Source: Piezodorus guildinii (taxonomy: Eukaryota; Arthropoda; Insecta; Hemiptera; Pentatomidae). Taken from it: a stretch of DNA of 64,000 bases. Below the pieces are notes generated by a model that had not been told where the DNA came from, searched no databases, and saw only the letters and a list, made by a program, of their open reading frames with translations. The translations under genes and the position numbers were made by a program. Below, piece after piece: positions 49,349 through 62,607 of this stretch; within the stretch, counting starts at the first letter, position 1, and the number at the start of each line of letters is the position of its first letter. Location: contig CM041292.1 in assembly GCA_023052935.1 (NCBI GenBank), forward strand, positions 43,608,139-43,672,138, read 5' to 3'.

Positions 49349-52300
49349 ATGAATGTTCAACACCAAAAGAGTTTGAACTATGCCGGTTTGTGTGCTGTCG
49401 CGTTTAGTGCGATTTTTAATATTTGTTTCAATTGTTTAGGGAAATTATTGCTGATTTCGCTTCATCAGCTCTATACTTGGTATTCTGTGTTAGGTACTCA
49501 TTTGCGTGGTTTAAGTAATGTGAAGAAATTACTGAGGACTATGTTTCAGACTGAACAACTTGATTTAAAAAGAACAGTGTCAACTTTTGAAAAAATTCCA
49601 AATCATTTGGCGATCATTATTGGAGTAGAAACTCCATCTTACTCAGACTTTGCTAAGCTGATAGTGTGGTGTGTGAAGTCAGGAATTTCTCACATTAGCT
49701 TCTATGATCATTATAATGGTATTGACATAAGTTTCTTCTATCAAATTAAGTTAACTTTGTTTATCCATGGTAGCCTGAACCTTATGATTATATGATCTTA
49801 ATTTTATGACTTATTGCAGGCATAGATTGTAAATTACTATTTGTTTCTGTTTGCGAAGATGCTAAACAATACATTCCTTATATTAAGTGGGGAAAGTCTT
49901 TTAGTGAAGATGTTAAGGAAATGTCTAAAACACAAATAAATGGTGAGTAGAAAAGTTTTACATATTAGGTTTTACAAGTTTTAAATTGTTTTTATTTTCA
50001 TGGTTAAATATTAGTTTTTTTTATTTCTTTTGAATAGATCGATAGGAGGTTACAATATTTTTAATGGAATAGTAATATTGCCACACCCACTTTTTCTCAA
50101 AATATGTTATTGAGATATGCTAAAACTGATTGATTGATATCATAATCACTTGGCAAGACCTTGTTAGTTTAAACTTTTAAAATGCCATACTGAATATGTT
50201 GGTAGCTGATTTCCGTAGTTTTCTGATTGATTTTGATCATTTACAGATAAATTGCTTGAACTCAAAGTAACTTGTCATACAATTTTGTTTAAATCACTTT
50301 CTTTAATTTTTATTATATTTAAGCATTTAACCATGTACTGTTAGGTTTCTAAATTCTTACTATGAATATTCAGGAAAACCTCATCTAGAATTCAATAATT
50401 TGCTATTTGAATCTTTTAATTGGTTTTAAAGGACTAAAATTTGTTTTTATTATTTTATAGTTAGTTGTTAAGTGGTCTTTATTACTACCTTAAAAGTTGT
50501 ATGCAGTTTAGCTGGTAACTTTTTAAATAAAACTAATTTTTTTTGTAAATGTCTATTAAATTGTTTATCTGAGTTTTTATGTCAGAAAACTGAAAAACCT
50601 TAAATCATCATTATGCATTCTTATTGCAAAGATGTGTTTTTATTTTTTGTTTTGCTTAGAGTCTTAAAACTCTGAAGTTACCGCTTAGATGTATTTAGTA
50701 GTCAATAGTTGTCACCATTGTATTCGTGAATTCCAAGGTGATTTTTCAAAAAAAAAATATATATATATATATATATATTTCCTCTACCTTTTATTTTTAA
50801 TTAATTTTTAACTCTTCATTGATATTTGTTAATATAATACAGTTTTAATTTAATACGTGCTTTTATTTGTACAAATTCTGTATCACACGTTGAGAATATC
50901 TTTCTTATTTTCTGTAGAGATTTTACTTCGCTCTTACTACTCCAACTTGAGTCGGATTAATGTATTGTTTTAGTTTTTTATTGTCTTTTACCTTTCCTGA
51001 ATGGTCTGAGAACATACATGCGATGTTTTTTAATTGAGACTTATTTATTTTAACTTAAACCCTAAAAGAGTACTGTCATTGATTGATTTGATGATACATG
51101 CCGAATTTTTAAAAGAGGCCTCCATCTCTTTTTTTTTTTTTTTTTTTCTTTTTTATGAAGTTTATTGAGGTCCTTTGAACAGTAAAGTATTAAAGATAAT
51201 AAAAAATGTATTGGTCAGTTCACAAGAAAGTTGATTAATTTAATAATTAAATTAATTGCTTCTGAAAATGAATTAGTTTTTTTTTCAGTTTTTTGCTCAT
51301 ACAAAGCATATTTTCGAAGCTGTCGTATTTGCCTTTTAATAAAAAAATTTGAAACAGTGAATTATTGTTGACTGATGAAACTTAGCCTAATGATGTGTCA
51401 GCTAATAGCCAGGGTTGATTTGGATGTTAATGTGTAGTTGAGGATTATACAAATATAAAATCATTAAATTTCATTATTTTTATATAATAATATATATTTT
51501 ATATATATATATATATAATATATATATTATATATATATAATTATATATTTAAATATAATTATTTAATATAATTATTATTATAATATAAAAATATAATAAA
51601 TATATAATTAATAATTATTATTAATTAATTTATTTTTTACATTCATTTTCATAGCAATAAATTGTTTTCACATGTAATAAGATCGTAAATATTGAAATTT
51701 TTTTCTCATCATTGTCATAATTGTTCTTTTGTTTGAATATTTCCCTATTCAATGCCCTAGAGGCTGAAACGTCGCGATGACTGGATTAAATAAATTGTTT
51801 TAAAAAAAAAATATCCAAGAATTTCTTTTGTAAAACGGCCTGATAATTATCGAACAAATTGAAATTTTGTTTGTGTCAGTTAATTTTTGTTTATTTTTCA
51901 ATGGATTCAACATTAATTAGGAGTTATACTCTACATAGCATTAAAAATAAAATTTGGTTTATTCAGTTTTTATTTCTTTTTAAGGTCATTATTCAAGTAA
52001 ATGTGAATCCTGACATTAAGTAAATTGTTGATAGATATAATATTTTTCAATTAATGTGTTGTTTCTTAATTTATTTTTTTATTTTAGGCTATTCGTGGAA
52101 GCCCATGATAACAGTACATGTTTATCAAAGGGATGATGGTATTAATATGTTTCTGAAGGCCTTTCCTGATATTATTAATAGTGGTACTGAATCGTTGGCC
52201 ATAAATGAACTTGATACATTCCTCCGAAAATATATAAGTGCTCCTGATCCAGATTTTGCTCTTATTTGTGGAGATGTATTTTCATATTTCGGCTTTCCTC

Positions 52301-52741
52301 CTTGGTGTTTAAGGGTCACTCAGTTTAAGTAAGTAGTTTATATTGTTTTATGTATTTTAAACTACCTTTCATTTATAATTTTTGCTGTTAGAATTATTTA
52401 TATCCGTTGGACCCGGTTGTGGGAATTGTAATTTGTAAGAAATAACACTGTCTCCTGTCATTTTAATGTTGGATATGAATGCTAATCCATATGTTTTAAT
52501 TTTATATGCACCTTCCAGATTATTTTCACACCACCTAAGCAAACCCGCTTGTGCTTGATCAATCCTCTTTGCTTTGCATGGTTTTAAGATCTTGTTTGAA
52601 AAGTTATGTAAAACTGATGAAGAGAGTCCAAAAACCTAATTTTGTTACAGACAAATTACTACACATCATAATCTCACCGTTGAGGCTTTTCTTGAACAAC
52701 TCGAAGATTATAGCGCTTGTAAACAGAGATGGGGCAAATAA
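49349..52741 (+). CDS. NUS1: NUS1-type subunit of dehydrodolichyl diphosphate synthase, four exons, 274 aa
   Basis: Known role: NUS1 (Nogo-B receptor) is the non-catalytic partner of the cis-prenyltransferase that makes dolichol precursors at the ER. Exons 49349..49718, 49820..49942, 52088..52328 and 52651..52741 join in consistent phases (1, 1, 2) with GT..AG introns and end at TAA. Residues ~12-50 are hydrophobic (membrane anchor). KIPNHLAIIIGVE and FAKLIVWCVKSGISHISFYD match the conserved N-terminal half of the fold. DPDFALICGDVFSYFGFPPW and CLRVTQF match the DPDLVLKFG..GFLPW..RLTEI region. The C-terminus CKQRWGK keeps the RxG motif needed for activity in the complex. 274 aa compares with 293 in humans. 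The stop right after RWGK is where the family ends. Confidence 0.92.
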
Positions 52742-54954
52742 ATAATTTATTTATTTTTAAGTGTAAATATACAAATATATATTTATGTAAAGGTTGTGGC
52801 ATTAAATTATTATATTTTGAAATTCCATTTCCTAAATAATTTTATTTATTTGTGTTTTAAATTAAAATTTTAATGTAAGTTTAAACCAACAAAACATTGA
52901 ATGTTATAAATTTATAACATTTAATATTTGACTGAAGTAGTTAAGCCAGTTTTAATTGTTTTTAGTAATATACAAAATAAATACTTAGCAAAACTTTTAT
53001 TACAAATTATTTGTCTAATTAATTCTAGAATAAAATGATTTTTCATTTAAAAGTTCGATCAGCTTGCAGTTTTTCAACAATTCGTTTTGTATGTATTGTT
53101 CTGGATAACTTATTTCATGGGTATTAAGGTCATCACAGTTATTTCCTATAATGAAATAAATTAAATGAATATACTAATAGCAATTAAGATTGAATTAATA
53201 TTTAATTTTTTTTAATCAAGCAAGTGTGCTTATTTTTTTAGTCAATATTATGGTATATTTCAACAAGTAAATAATATGAATATGTTGTGTTTTGTCAATA
53301 TTATTAAAAATTATTATGTATAGAAACTATTCCAAACTTCAATTTGTTTTGTGTTGGTTATGCATCCATCCTTAAATTTATTTCCTATTAAAAGTGTGAT
53401 TTTAAAGGATGCTCAAAGAGTTTATACTTTCTAAAAACGTCTTTTCTAACTTTTACAGGCTGGCTTTTAATATTATATATATATTTACATTTTTCTTATT
53501 TAGAAAAATAGAAAAATTAATTAGAGTTGTTTTTCTTTTGAAAGAAATTTAAATTAAAAAGTGTTGTTTTTTCTTCGGGTCCGTGTAAAAATAAATCAGG
53601 TTTTCCAAAGCATGATTAGGCTACATACAGCTATAAATGTGAGAAGCATGGACATTTGAAATTTATGTCACAAACTCATAGGAAATGTCTCTGTGCTTTG
53701 TTGAAAGCCATTGTTCAAATTTAAATTGTTTTGAAATTGATGGCATTGAAAATAAATGAAAATTAGAGGTTTCAGTACATTAGAATATTTATTATTTAAA
53801 TCCTGGAATGTGTATTAATGAAAGGAAAATTGAAATTATTGTTTTCTTCTTTTACTCTTTTATTATTTTATCTTAAGAAGTTTTCTTCCCATAGGAGAAT
53901 ACTAATTGTAACTTCCTCTTTTTTCAAGTATATTACAATTGGTAATTATGTGCTTACTTAATTGTGTTCTATTTTCATCAGTGTCAAACAGTTGGTTATA
54001 ATATCATCCAGTGCATAAACCTATCTCAATTAGACTTCTATGAAGATATCATTTAGATGTGATATTGATTTTTCTTTGTTCTGATTGTGATTGATTCTTT
54101 CACTGCAAAGCATTTTGACTTATAATGATTTGTAATCTTATTTTTAATAATAATTTAGTTAATGATTTATTTTCTGATATAAGTATAAGCAACTTTTGTG
54201 ATTCACTAAATATTCTGTTCATTTACACTGTTCATAATTAAACTTAATATTAATGTTTATTTCATGGGTATTTTGGGAAGGTCTTGTTTTGTTGCTCTAG
54301 CATGCTAGTCTACCTAACAATAGATTGTGAGTTCAAGACCTCTCAAACATTTAATTTAACAGAGAATCATTCACTTCCCAGCTGAGGGAAACTCACAAAA
54401 ACAGGTATAAGGAGTGATGATCCCTACCTTATAAACTATCATCATGAATTACATGCACGGCCTGTTGTACAACAGAAAAAAACATGGGTGTTTGGTATAT
54501 GTTCAAAACTGAAACTGGAAATCAATTTAAAATTTGTATAGGCATTTCAGTTTTAAGTTGTAAGCCATGAGTATAGTTAAGAAAAATAAGATAATAACCT
54601 CATTTATATCGGTATTCAACATAAAAAGTATATGATGAAGAATAAAAAAATAATAGAGTATGGAAGAAACATTGGAATGTATTAAAATATTAGCAGAACA
54701 TAAAAAAATTTTACTAACCTAAAACTAATATGTTCTAAAAATACTAAAAATTAGAAATTATGATAATCTTTGGCTCTTACATGAAGGGAAATTTGGTAAA
54801 AATACAGAAAGAGAGGTAAAAAATAAATACAGTGAAAAGGAGAAAAGTAGAATGATAGGTGACACATACTGATACTGGGTTCCAAAGAGAATTTTTTGAA
54901 AAGCAACACGATCGAAACAGAAGATGCGCAAAATTTTAACTAAGTGAGTTAAAT
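52742..54954. other. AT-rich downstream region; possible decayed SINE at 54260..54480
   Basis: A B-box-like GAGTTCAAGACC at about 54331, preceded by CTCTAGCATGCTAG and followed by CCCAGCTGAGGGAAACTC, looks like a diverged tRNA-derived SINE on the plus strand. The remainder shows no gene. Confidence 0.35.
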
Positions 54955-55460
54955 CTCTTCTTCTTCCTTAATGGCGCTACAAATTCAGTCAAAGCCTCCC
55001 TGTTTTGTGCAGCTACTCTCCAATTTCTTATTCCCAATATGTTCCGTGCATCTGCCACCACACAATCCTCCCACTGCAAATGAGGTCAACCAACTATTCT
55101 GGGTCCAAAAATCTTTTCCTCAAGGAGCTTTTTGGGAATTTAATTGCTATTCATCCTTGAAACATGGCCCATCTTAGACTCCCAGACTTTATAAAATTTA
55201 CTATGTCTCGGTCGTCATAGAAGTGCATGAGCTCAGTATTTTATCGTATTCTCCAGTTATCGTTCTCATACACCTGCCCCAGAATCCTTCTTAAGATTTT
55301 CCTTTCGAATCTTAATAAGGGCGATTCCTGGGCTTTTGTCATTGTCCAGCACTCCGACGAATATGTGAGAAACAGTCTAATAAGGGTCTTAAATATTCTC
55401 ATCTTATTTGTTCTGGAGGGAGACTTGCTCCTTAGATGCCTGAGAAGTCTGTGGGGTAAA
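54955..55460 (-). pseudogene. LINE 3' end (post-RT region), minus strand
   Basis: Translation of the minus strand gives LKTLIRLFLTYSSECWTMTK and then LLRFERKILRRILGQVYEND, followed by HFYDDRDIVNFIKSGSLRWA. This is the conserved tail of CR1/RTE-like LINE ORF2 (TYGSECWT.., FERKILRRI.., LRWAGHV..). In-frame stops and a missing 5' part show it is dead. Plus-strand frames here are shadows. Confidence 0.75.
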
Positions 55461-55809
55461 CCTGAAAACTGAAAAAAAGTTTGTTTACTAAGTATAGATT
55501 AAAATGAAATGAGATTGTTTATGAATAACGTAAAATGTGGTTTTAAATAGGATAATTACATACTCCTTTAAATCAGCAGATCAACTTGATATTGGGAGAC
55601 CCTCTATCTATCATCTAAACTGGCTTTATTAAGTAGGGAAAGATGCATTTTGGAACAAAAAATCTAATGGTTGTTATCTAATAAAAATCTTTGTACTTAA
55701 CCCAAAACTCTTTGTTATACAGGCAAAGGTATCGCATTGGCATTAGTTAATTTTTATATAGAAAGTTGTAAGAAATAAAATAAAACCGAATTTGGGAACA
55801 TTTTAATTG

Positions 55810-56093
55810 GATATACATAGTATGTTAGGAACACTACGTACAAACCTTCACATGCCAACATTCAATGAACAGATTCGGACCCTCTACAAACGTTTTGACA
55901 ACTTCCACGGACATACCAACTCACTAATACAAAACATCGCCACTAATAACATTCCCCATAACACTAGCAGAAGGCTGAAAAGAAGTTGGATGAGGGACCT
56001 ATCCCACATCACCTTCATTGAACTATCACTTTCACTGGTTGTCAACTACATGACAGGTGTGAATATAAATATATGAAGATTTAAAAAAAAAAA
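55810..56093 (+). pseudogene. Jockey-clade LINE extreme 3' end
   Basis: LRTNLHMPTFNEQIRTLYKR and RRLKRSWMRDL correspond to the C-terminus of the Jockey LINE at 18.5 kb (LNIPYVADLARTRYQ.. RRLKRRWPRDL). It is followed by an A-rich tail at 56080..56093. Only the last ~80 codons remain, a typical 5' truncation. Confidence 0.7.
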
Positions 56094-57754
56094 ATTGGAT
56101 CTTAATGTCTTTTGGTCGTTATTTTTTATTGTTGGGAGCAGTGGGTAGATGGTATGGGGTGTTTGGCCTGAAGAAATGGAATGGTTTAAGTATAAGGAGT
56201 GTTTGAAAAGTTTAGGATCATTTATACAAATGGAAAGTTTGTTGTAGATCTGGAGTTGTCATAAGTTTTTAATATGAACAACATAAGTACTTTTTAATGT
56301 CAACAGAGAAAAATAATTAGATGAACAAGGTTTTAGGCTATATATTTTTTTTTTTAACTGTTAAGGTGTTTGGACCAGTAATTGTTTATCTTTTTTGTAC
56401 ACCGGTCTGTGGAAATAATGTCAACTTTTCTTACGATTTGTCAGAAAAAGGAAGACAGATTAGGTATCAAATTTAAGTATAAGAATGTCATCAATATATT
56501 TTTGTATAAATTAATTTGAGAAAAGATGAATTATGAAAGTAAGAACTGTATTAAGAAAATGTTGGAAAGGTCTAAAGTGAAGGAAATGTTCTTGACATAG
56601 GTGAGGTAACTGTATTTCAGACCAAGTTGCAGAGATTTCTGTGTGGTAAATGGACCAGAGAGATGTGAGGTTCAATGGGTTGAATTTGGATCCATCAACA
56701 AAAAATCAAGGAATTCACCATGATAATGGATCCATGATAGTCTGGATAAATTCGATCGTAATATGTGACTTTTACAAGACACTCAGTTAACATACTGAAA
56801 TTCTCGGGATACAGGCATCTTTTCGGGCAAGAAACATGATGGGCCAAGACTATGGTGAGCCAAAAAATAATATAAACAACCTTCCACACCTGCAGCTGTT
56901 ATTGGGTTCTAACGGAACAAACCTCAATTTATTTCCAGATTTCTTGAGTCTTTTAAAAAGTACAGTTCTAGAACATCATTCCTGTCTTTTCATTGTGAAG
57001 GAGAAATAACTTCTTTGTGGAATTTTCATGAACCTAACACAAAGGAAGGCAAATTACTAACGTGCGCCCTGTATTTATTTTACACGAAAATGACTGCACA
57101 TTGTTGAAAAAATCGGCAAACGCATATATGCGCCCTTTGTCCAGGCTGATGACTTGGAGAAAACACATAAATGCGGTCGAAGGCTTTACGGATGACTTTC
57201 GTCAAACGCATATATGCGTCCATAGAGCTATTAGAATTAATGTTTCTGAATACAAAGGCTTTATCTGTTTGAATAAACTACTACGTAAAAATTATTTTTA
57301 ACATTTTTTTTTTAACGAATCTTCGACTTCGTACTCAGTCGCTCATGGTAGAATGCGAGATCTTGGTTTATAACAAAATGTGGATGGGAATATATTTCTC
57401 TTTTTGTTCTTTCCTCAGATAAAGAACTTAGAAGTCGGAGAGTTGAAATATACATTTCATAAGGCTGGAATTAATGCTCTCCTTAGTTAAAACACTACTC
57501 AGTCGTTTGTGATATTTGTTTCCCCCTATGAAGGTGGGTTTTGTAATTATTGCAAGCCTATACTATGACAATAACTCCTTTTTTAATTTAAGGGAAGCAA
57601 AAACGATTTTGATGGTCCCTACCTCCTGTCCTTGGATTTGAGATGAAACTGCTCCAAGCGCTACTGATCTTACGTCTCAGTTTGAAATAGAGGGAGTTTT
57701 CGATGAAAGGAATAGGTTTCATAATCTGCTAGTCTTTCAGTAATTCAGCAGTAA
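56094..57754. other. Unassigned; contains two ACGCATATATGCG palindromes
   Basis: CAAACGCATATATGCGCCC at about 57118 and CAAACGCATATATGCGTCC at about 57203 form a spaced pair of near-identical palindromes within an open 79-codon frame of no recognised family. The rest shows nothing convincing. Confidence 0.4.
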
Positions 57755-57890
57755 CCGTGAGAGATGAACCGGGATGGCGTGATTTGCGTCCTCAACTCCT
57801 TCGTGCCCTGGATGAAACCCCAAGTCGATCAAATGTTTGGTGGTGTCATGAGCCAAGGATCTCTGTAGGTTATTTGTTGAAGGTTATTAT
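57755..57890 (+). pseudogene. Possible 3' end of an I-like LINE
   Basis: LRPQLLRALDETPSRSNVWW resembles the C-terminal PRLQKIRDETPSRSEWYW of the LINE at 27.7 kb. Only ~45 codons are present, just outside the left repeat of the Copia fragment, so the call rests on this short match. Confidence 0.4.
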
Positions 57891-57956
57891 TAATAATAAT
57901 AATAACCAGGTTATTATTTACCTGGTTTTGAAATGTATTAAAACATCATAAGTGAA

Positions 57957-59841
57957 TCTTTGGGTAAAAAACGATACATGATTTTACTGGACTGTGATAT
58001 ATTTACTAATCAATTATACTTAATTCAAATCAACAATAACCTTTTGATTAATTAAGTTACTCATACTATACTTATTTAACATTATTTACACCTCCATGAT
58101 TTTTTTTTTTTTTTTTTATATATATTTAACCTCATATCTTTGTCTGATTATTTCTGTAGTCTTCGACTATGGACGATAGTTATGTTGTACCAACATAGTT
58201 ATGTTAGAGGATCACGAGTTAATTCAAGACCTAAAAGTGATTTGGCCTCACCAAGGTCGGTCATCTTGAATGATCTTGTAAGTTGCAATTTTACCTGATT
58301 TTTCAATTTTTGATTGTTTGAAAAAAATCAGCAGGTCATCCACCCAAATAGCAACAATTATCATACATTTCTCTTCTATTTTGAAGTGAACACAAGAGTC
58401 AAATTTTGACTGATTTAAACCAAAACCGTGTAAGAATTCATCCAATTTTCCAAACTGGCGAGGGGATTAGCTGTCTCTGGTTATTAAATATTTTTGCTCC
58501 GTTGCTATTGAACACCACACAATGTCCTTTACTGACAATTTGACTCAATGATAGCTAGTTGACCTCTAGTTCTGGAACATAATAAACGTTATTAACATTT
58601 ATTTCTGAGTGATTATTACCTGAAATCATCACCGGTAATGAAACGACAGTGTCTGAAGTCATTCTCTCATTATTAGCGGTAGTTATTGATATTGTTTCAG
58701 TCTTTCTCGCATTAGATAACATTTCAGGGCTTCTATATAGGTGACGGGATGTCCCACTGTCAAGAAAAATTCAGTATTTGTTAGACAACCGCGTAGAAAA
58801 TGCTGCAAACAGCGATTTATCTGCACCGTCGTTCTTTTTATTTCCGCTCATTTTTTTATCAGTTGCAGGTTAAGAACAGTTCTTAGTGATGTGTCCCTAA
58901 CCGTTACAGTTGAAGCATCGGGGGCCTCTGGAAGGCGTTTTATCAGTTTTATTTTGTCCGAGTTTCCGATATTTCAGAGTTTTACTCCGTCCGATATTAC
59001 TTAGAATGTAAAGAATTTCCTTTAGAACTGTAACCGTACAATGCGGAATTTAAGTAGTCGCCGTTATTTCTGAGCTCGATTTGACGATAGAAAGATCCTG
59101 TAAAAGCTTTGTTTTGACTGAATCCGCGGTTACTGCAGTACCCGAACTTTCGATTCCCATAATCATAGGTTCGAAACGAGAGGGCAACCTAGAAAGAAGA
59201 ATTGTTCCCACCCATTCGTCGCTTACTGTGAGACCAACCGAGGTTAGTTTATGCGCAGTTGTAATTATCCGGTTTACATATTCTTCTATCGAACTACAAT
59301 CTTCTAACTTTGTAGTTATCAGAGTGCGAAGAAGTCCAATCCGTCTTGTCAATCCATCGTCTTGAATAGGTTTTCCCATGCTTGTTTGGCGGAGGTGGTG
59401 TTTTGAATGAAAACATAATTCACCGGTTCAACTAATAGAATTAACTTGGAACGGTATTTCGTGCCTTCCTTCTTGTCGGGATTCTTTTCCGTAATACATT
59501 CCCACAGCTCCAAATCTTCGAGATAGGCACTGCGAATTTCCACGTGTCGAAATTTTCTCGTCCTGTTAGACGTTCAACCGGCAGCGACTGGTTCTGAGAC
59601 ATGACGAATTAGTTAGTCTTTGGGTAAAAAACAATACATGATTTAATACTGGACCGTGATATATTTACTAATCAAATATACTTAATTCAAATCAACAATA
59701 ACCTTTTGATTAATTAAGTTACTCATACTATACTTATTTAACATTATTTACACCTCCATGATCTATTTTATTATTTTTTTTTTTATATATATATTTAACC
59801 TAATGTGTTTATCTGCTTATTTCTATAGTCTTCGACTATGG
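57957..59841 (-). mobile_element. Decayed Copia-type element between ~220-bp direct repeats
   Basis: Direct repeats at 57957..58172 and 59617..59841 are ~90% alike (shared TCTTTGGGTAAAAAAC, CAACAATAACCTTTTGATTA, TCTTCGACTATGG) and look like LTRs. Between them on the minus strand: gag beginning at 59602 (MSQNQSLPVERLTGRENFDT), continuing YLEDLELWECITEKN; a broken zinc knuckle near 58930 (RCFNCNG, stop, GHITKNC); and at 58445..58248 an RT piece FDSCVHFKIEEKC.. IVAIWVDDLLIF with WVDD in place of YVDD. Integrase and most of RT are missing. Confidence 0.75.
59050..59602 (-). pseudogene. Copia gag (decayed element)
   Basis: It begins with an ATG at 59602, only ~15 bases inside the flanking repeat. 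MSQNQSLPVERLTGRENFDT is followed by a frameshift, then YLEDLELWECITEKN, AKQAWENLFKTM, a second frameshift, and RRIGLLRTLITTKLEDCSSI, SRLPSRFEPMIMGIESSG. This is the usual UBN2-type gag of Copia elements, which forms the capsid. Two frameshifts make it non-functional. Confidence 0.75.
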
Positions 59842-60560
59842 TCATCTATATCCGAGTTTCTGATTCACTTATTAACACGATTGACAGCACTTAAAATGGT
59901 CCATTCCGAACAGCGCCAGCGCAGTTTGATAGAACTGGGTGCATATTGCAATCGAAACAGGCGAACGATGGTCTACCTTCTTCGCGAGTATTGTCTCATG
60001 GCTCTGAGAAATCTCTAGTGTAGCTTTTTTTTCATAGTCGTTGATGTCTACTCCGGGCATTTGAAGGGTAGGTCGCTAAATAGTAAAAGTCTCCTTCTGA
60101 GGTGTCTGGCCTGTCGTTGGTTGAATCCAGGATTCTATAGATGGACAAAAGATAAAATAGGTCATGAATTTTTGACTATATTTATTTGAAAACAGCTTTT
60201 ACATATGCATAACACAGGCACGACACTACGGAACGGAACATGAGAGTGTAACTAGAAAGACAATTTATAAGGTTACACACAAAACGTGTTTGGGGCAGTG
60301 TTGTCGCTGTTAAATCGAGGTAGATCTACAAATAAATTGCCCAACAGTTTGATAGACTAGGTAGGTATGGCATTTGTTTATTAAAGATAATGGCATTCTG
60401 TTGCTCGTTGAAGAGCTCTCTTAGCCATCTCTTCAAGGCCTGAAATTCAGCGGAATAAATGAGCGGATGAAAAATAAATTTCGATTTGAGACTTTCTAGT
60501 AGGGCGCGAGATGCCCTGAACAACTTTAATGTCTTTTTGAACTTTAAAATCTGAGAAAAT
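59842..60560. other. Unassigned junction between two Copia remnants
   Basis: A short plus-strand frame (59897..60015, KMVHSEQRQRSLIELGAYCN) is reminiscent of helix-turn-helix segments in transposase-related proteins, but this is weak. The minus frame 60523..60326 (FRASRALLESLKSKF..) is unrecognised. Confidence 0.35.
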
Positions 60561-62607
60561 GTGCTAAAAATCTATTTTTATTGGAACCCAACATTCAAAA
60601 ATTAAATAATGAGGAAAAACTTAATTTTCTCCAATTATTTTTTAAACACCAACTCCTATACCCACCACCACAATAACCAACCATCACCCCCTCCTTGCTT
60701 CTGGGATCCAATTTTTAACCTTCAGGAAGAATGGTAGGCCATGCTCGGCAACCAAATATACGAAGTTTATACAGATCATTTCTGCCATTCCACATTAATG
60801 AGGGAGTTTCACCTTTATTTAAGGTTGAAGTAGGTGACCTATTCAGTTCATAAGCAGAGCATCGAGCTACCTCCCCCCACAAGAACTTGGGGATACCTGA
60901 ATCTGATACCTTAGTACGCATCATATCTAATTATGTCCTATTCATTCTTTCACTCTTTCCGTTCACTTGAGGGCTATATGGCAAAGAATATTCTAATTTT
61001 ATGCCTTTATCCGTGCAATATTTTTGAAAGAATTTAGAAGTAAATTCTCCTCCATTATCTAAACGTAGCCTTTTCACCAGGACACCCTGCTGCCTTTCTA
61101 GTTCCGCTATATAATCCATGAGGTTTATTTCAGCTTCGCTCTTCATATGGAGAAGTTTAACATACACAAAATGAGTAAAGTCATCTAAAATCACCTGCAT
61201 ATACCTATGGCCTTCAACTGATTCAGGATTGAAAGGACCACATATATCAGAGTGAATTAATTCACCAACCTTTGAAGAGCGTTTCCTATTTTTTGAAAAG
61301 GGCTGTCTAGTAGCCTTACCTTCTATACATGCAGAACACTTCTTGTCACTAAAGGGTAATCCTATACTTTTGTGTCCATGCCGAGTCAAATGTCTTAGAC
61401 GTTTATGCCATAAATCTCCATCCGTAGCACTTGAAATGTTGCACTTGACTTGATTATCACTGGGGTCATCAAAAGTAAAAATGTACAATCCATTGACTCG
61501 TGGACAACTCAGCTTAAAATTTCTTCCACTGATTTTCATCTTCTTAGAATCTGTATTCACATTTAAGCCTTTTGAGGTAACAGCACTCACTGACAATAAA
61601 TTATGTTTTAACCCCGGAAGTATTAAACCTTTAATGTTTACAACCCTACCTTGAGAGGTTACTCTTAGGATACCTTATTTCCTAGTCAACATTTTATCAC
61701 CATTAGCTATATGTATGGCGACATCATGGTCAAGATTAGAAACATTTGACAAAAGGAGTTCCAATTCTGCATTAAAAAGATGGTTACTCGCACCTGAATC
61801 AACTAAGAACACAGTGTCAGATGATATAACATTACCACAATTTAGGGCTACCATTATAACTTCTTCTACATCTGCCGTATTTCCCTGGATTTTTCCTCTT
61901 CTTTTCCCAGGAAAGATTCTATTAAAAGATTTACTTCCACGGTTCTGCTTATTTTTGGGACATTGTGCCTTGAAATGTCTTTTATCCCTACATATAAAGC
62001 AACCAATCTGTGCTTTAAATGATACTTCTGATGATGATGCACAAGCCGATGACTTTGACTTTAACTTCGTATCTGTATCTAGAAGTCTGGCTCGTACGAA
62101 ATCCTTTTATACTTCTAAATTAGTTTCTAGAGCAGTCACAACTGTGTTGAATTCATCTGGTAAAGACATCAAAAGGTGACGTACCTTGTCTGACTCCCCT
62201 AGAACTGTGCCTTGTTCTTGAAGGTTTCGGATGATGGTATCAAATGCCAAAAAATGTTCTTCCATATTACCTCGAAGAGAATATTTCAGGCCCATCAACT
62301 TTCTATACCATGTCAATTTTGAAAAAAGAGGTAGATCTGGCGAAAATCTTCTTTAAAGCATTTATGATTTCCTTAGAAGTTTGGCAATCCATGATTATTT
62401 CCAGATTTTTATCTGAAATGCCTTGGATAATGATGGCCTTTGAGTCTTTAATGAGAAATTCCGTTTTCTCAGCGCTAGAGGTAGGAGGATCTGCTTCCAA
62501 CAAATCTTTTACCCGTTATCTTTCCAAAATAGATGACATTCTGAAAAACCAGCTGTTAAAACTTGTTCCGACGAGTACTGGAACTCCTGAAGTAGTAACT
62601 GACGCCA
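60560..62607 (-). pseudogene. Copia gag-pro-integrase, broken reading frame
   Basis: In order: gag from ATG 62607 (MASVTTSGVPVLVGTSFNSW, early stop), KEIINALKKIFARSTSFFK, WYRKLMGLKYSLRGNMEEH, LLMSLPDEFNTVV; zinc knuckle CFICRDKRHFKAQC at about 61990 (Gly-His changed to Arg-His); protease VFLVDSGASNHLF at about 61800; integrase 61596..60931 with LWHKRLRHLTRHG, CSACIEGKATRQPF (zinc-binding), HSDICGPF, VILDDFTHFVYV and LRLDNGGEFTSKFF; then FLWGEVARCSAYELNRSP and KLDPRSKEGVMVGY. At least three frame breaks. Confidence 0.85.

Noticed and set aside
49349..49795. NUS1 exon 1 as a 148-aa single-exon protein
   Set aside because: A GT donor at 49719 and family homology in three downstream exons show that the codons after NHYNG-equivalent residue 123 are intron.
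52551..52745. 64-aa frame over the last NUS1 exon
   Set aside because: It is in a different phase from NUS1. The correct phase gives the conserved C-terminus ending RWGK.
61715..62179. 154-aa and 129-aa plus-strand proteins (also 62244..62633)
   Set aside because: Both are antisense shadows of the Copia gag and protease, which show clear family motifs on the minus strand.
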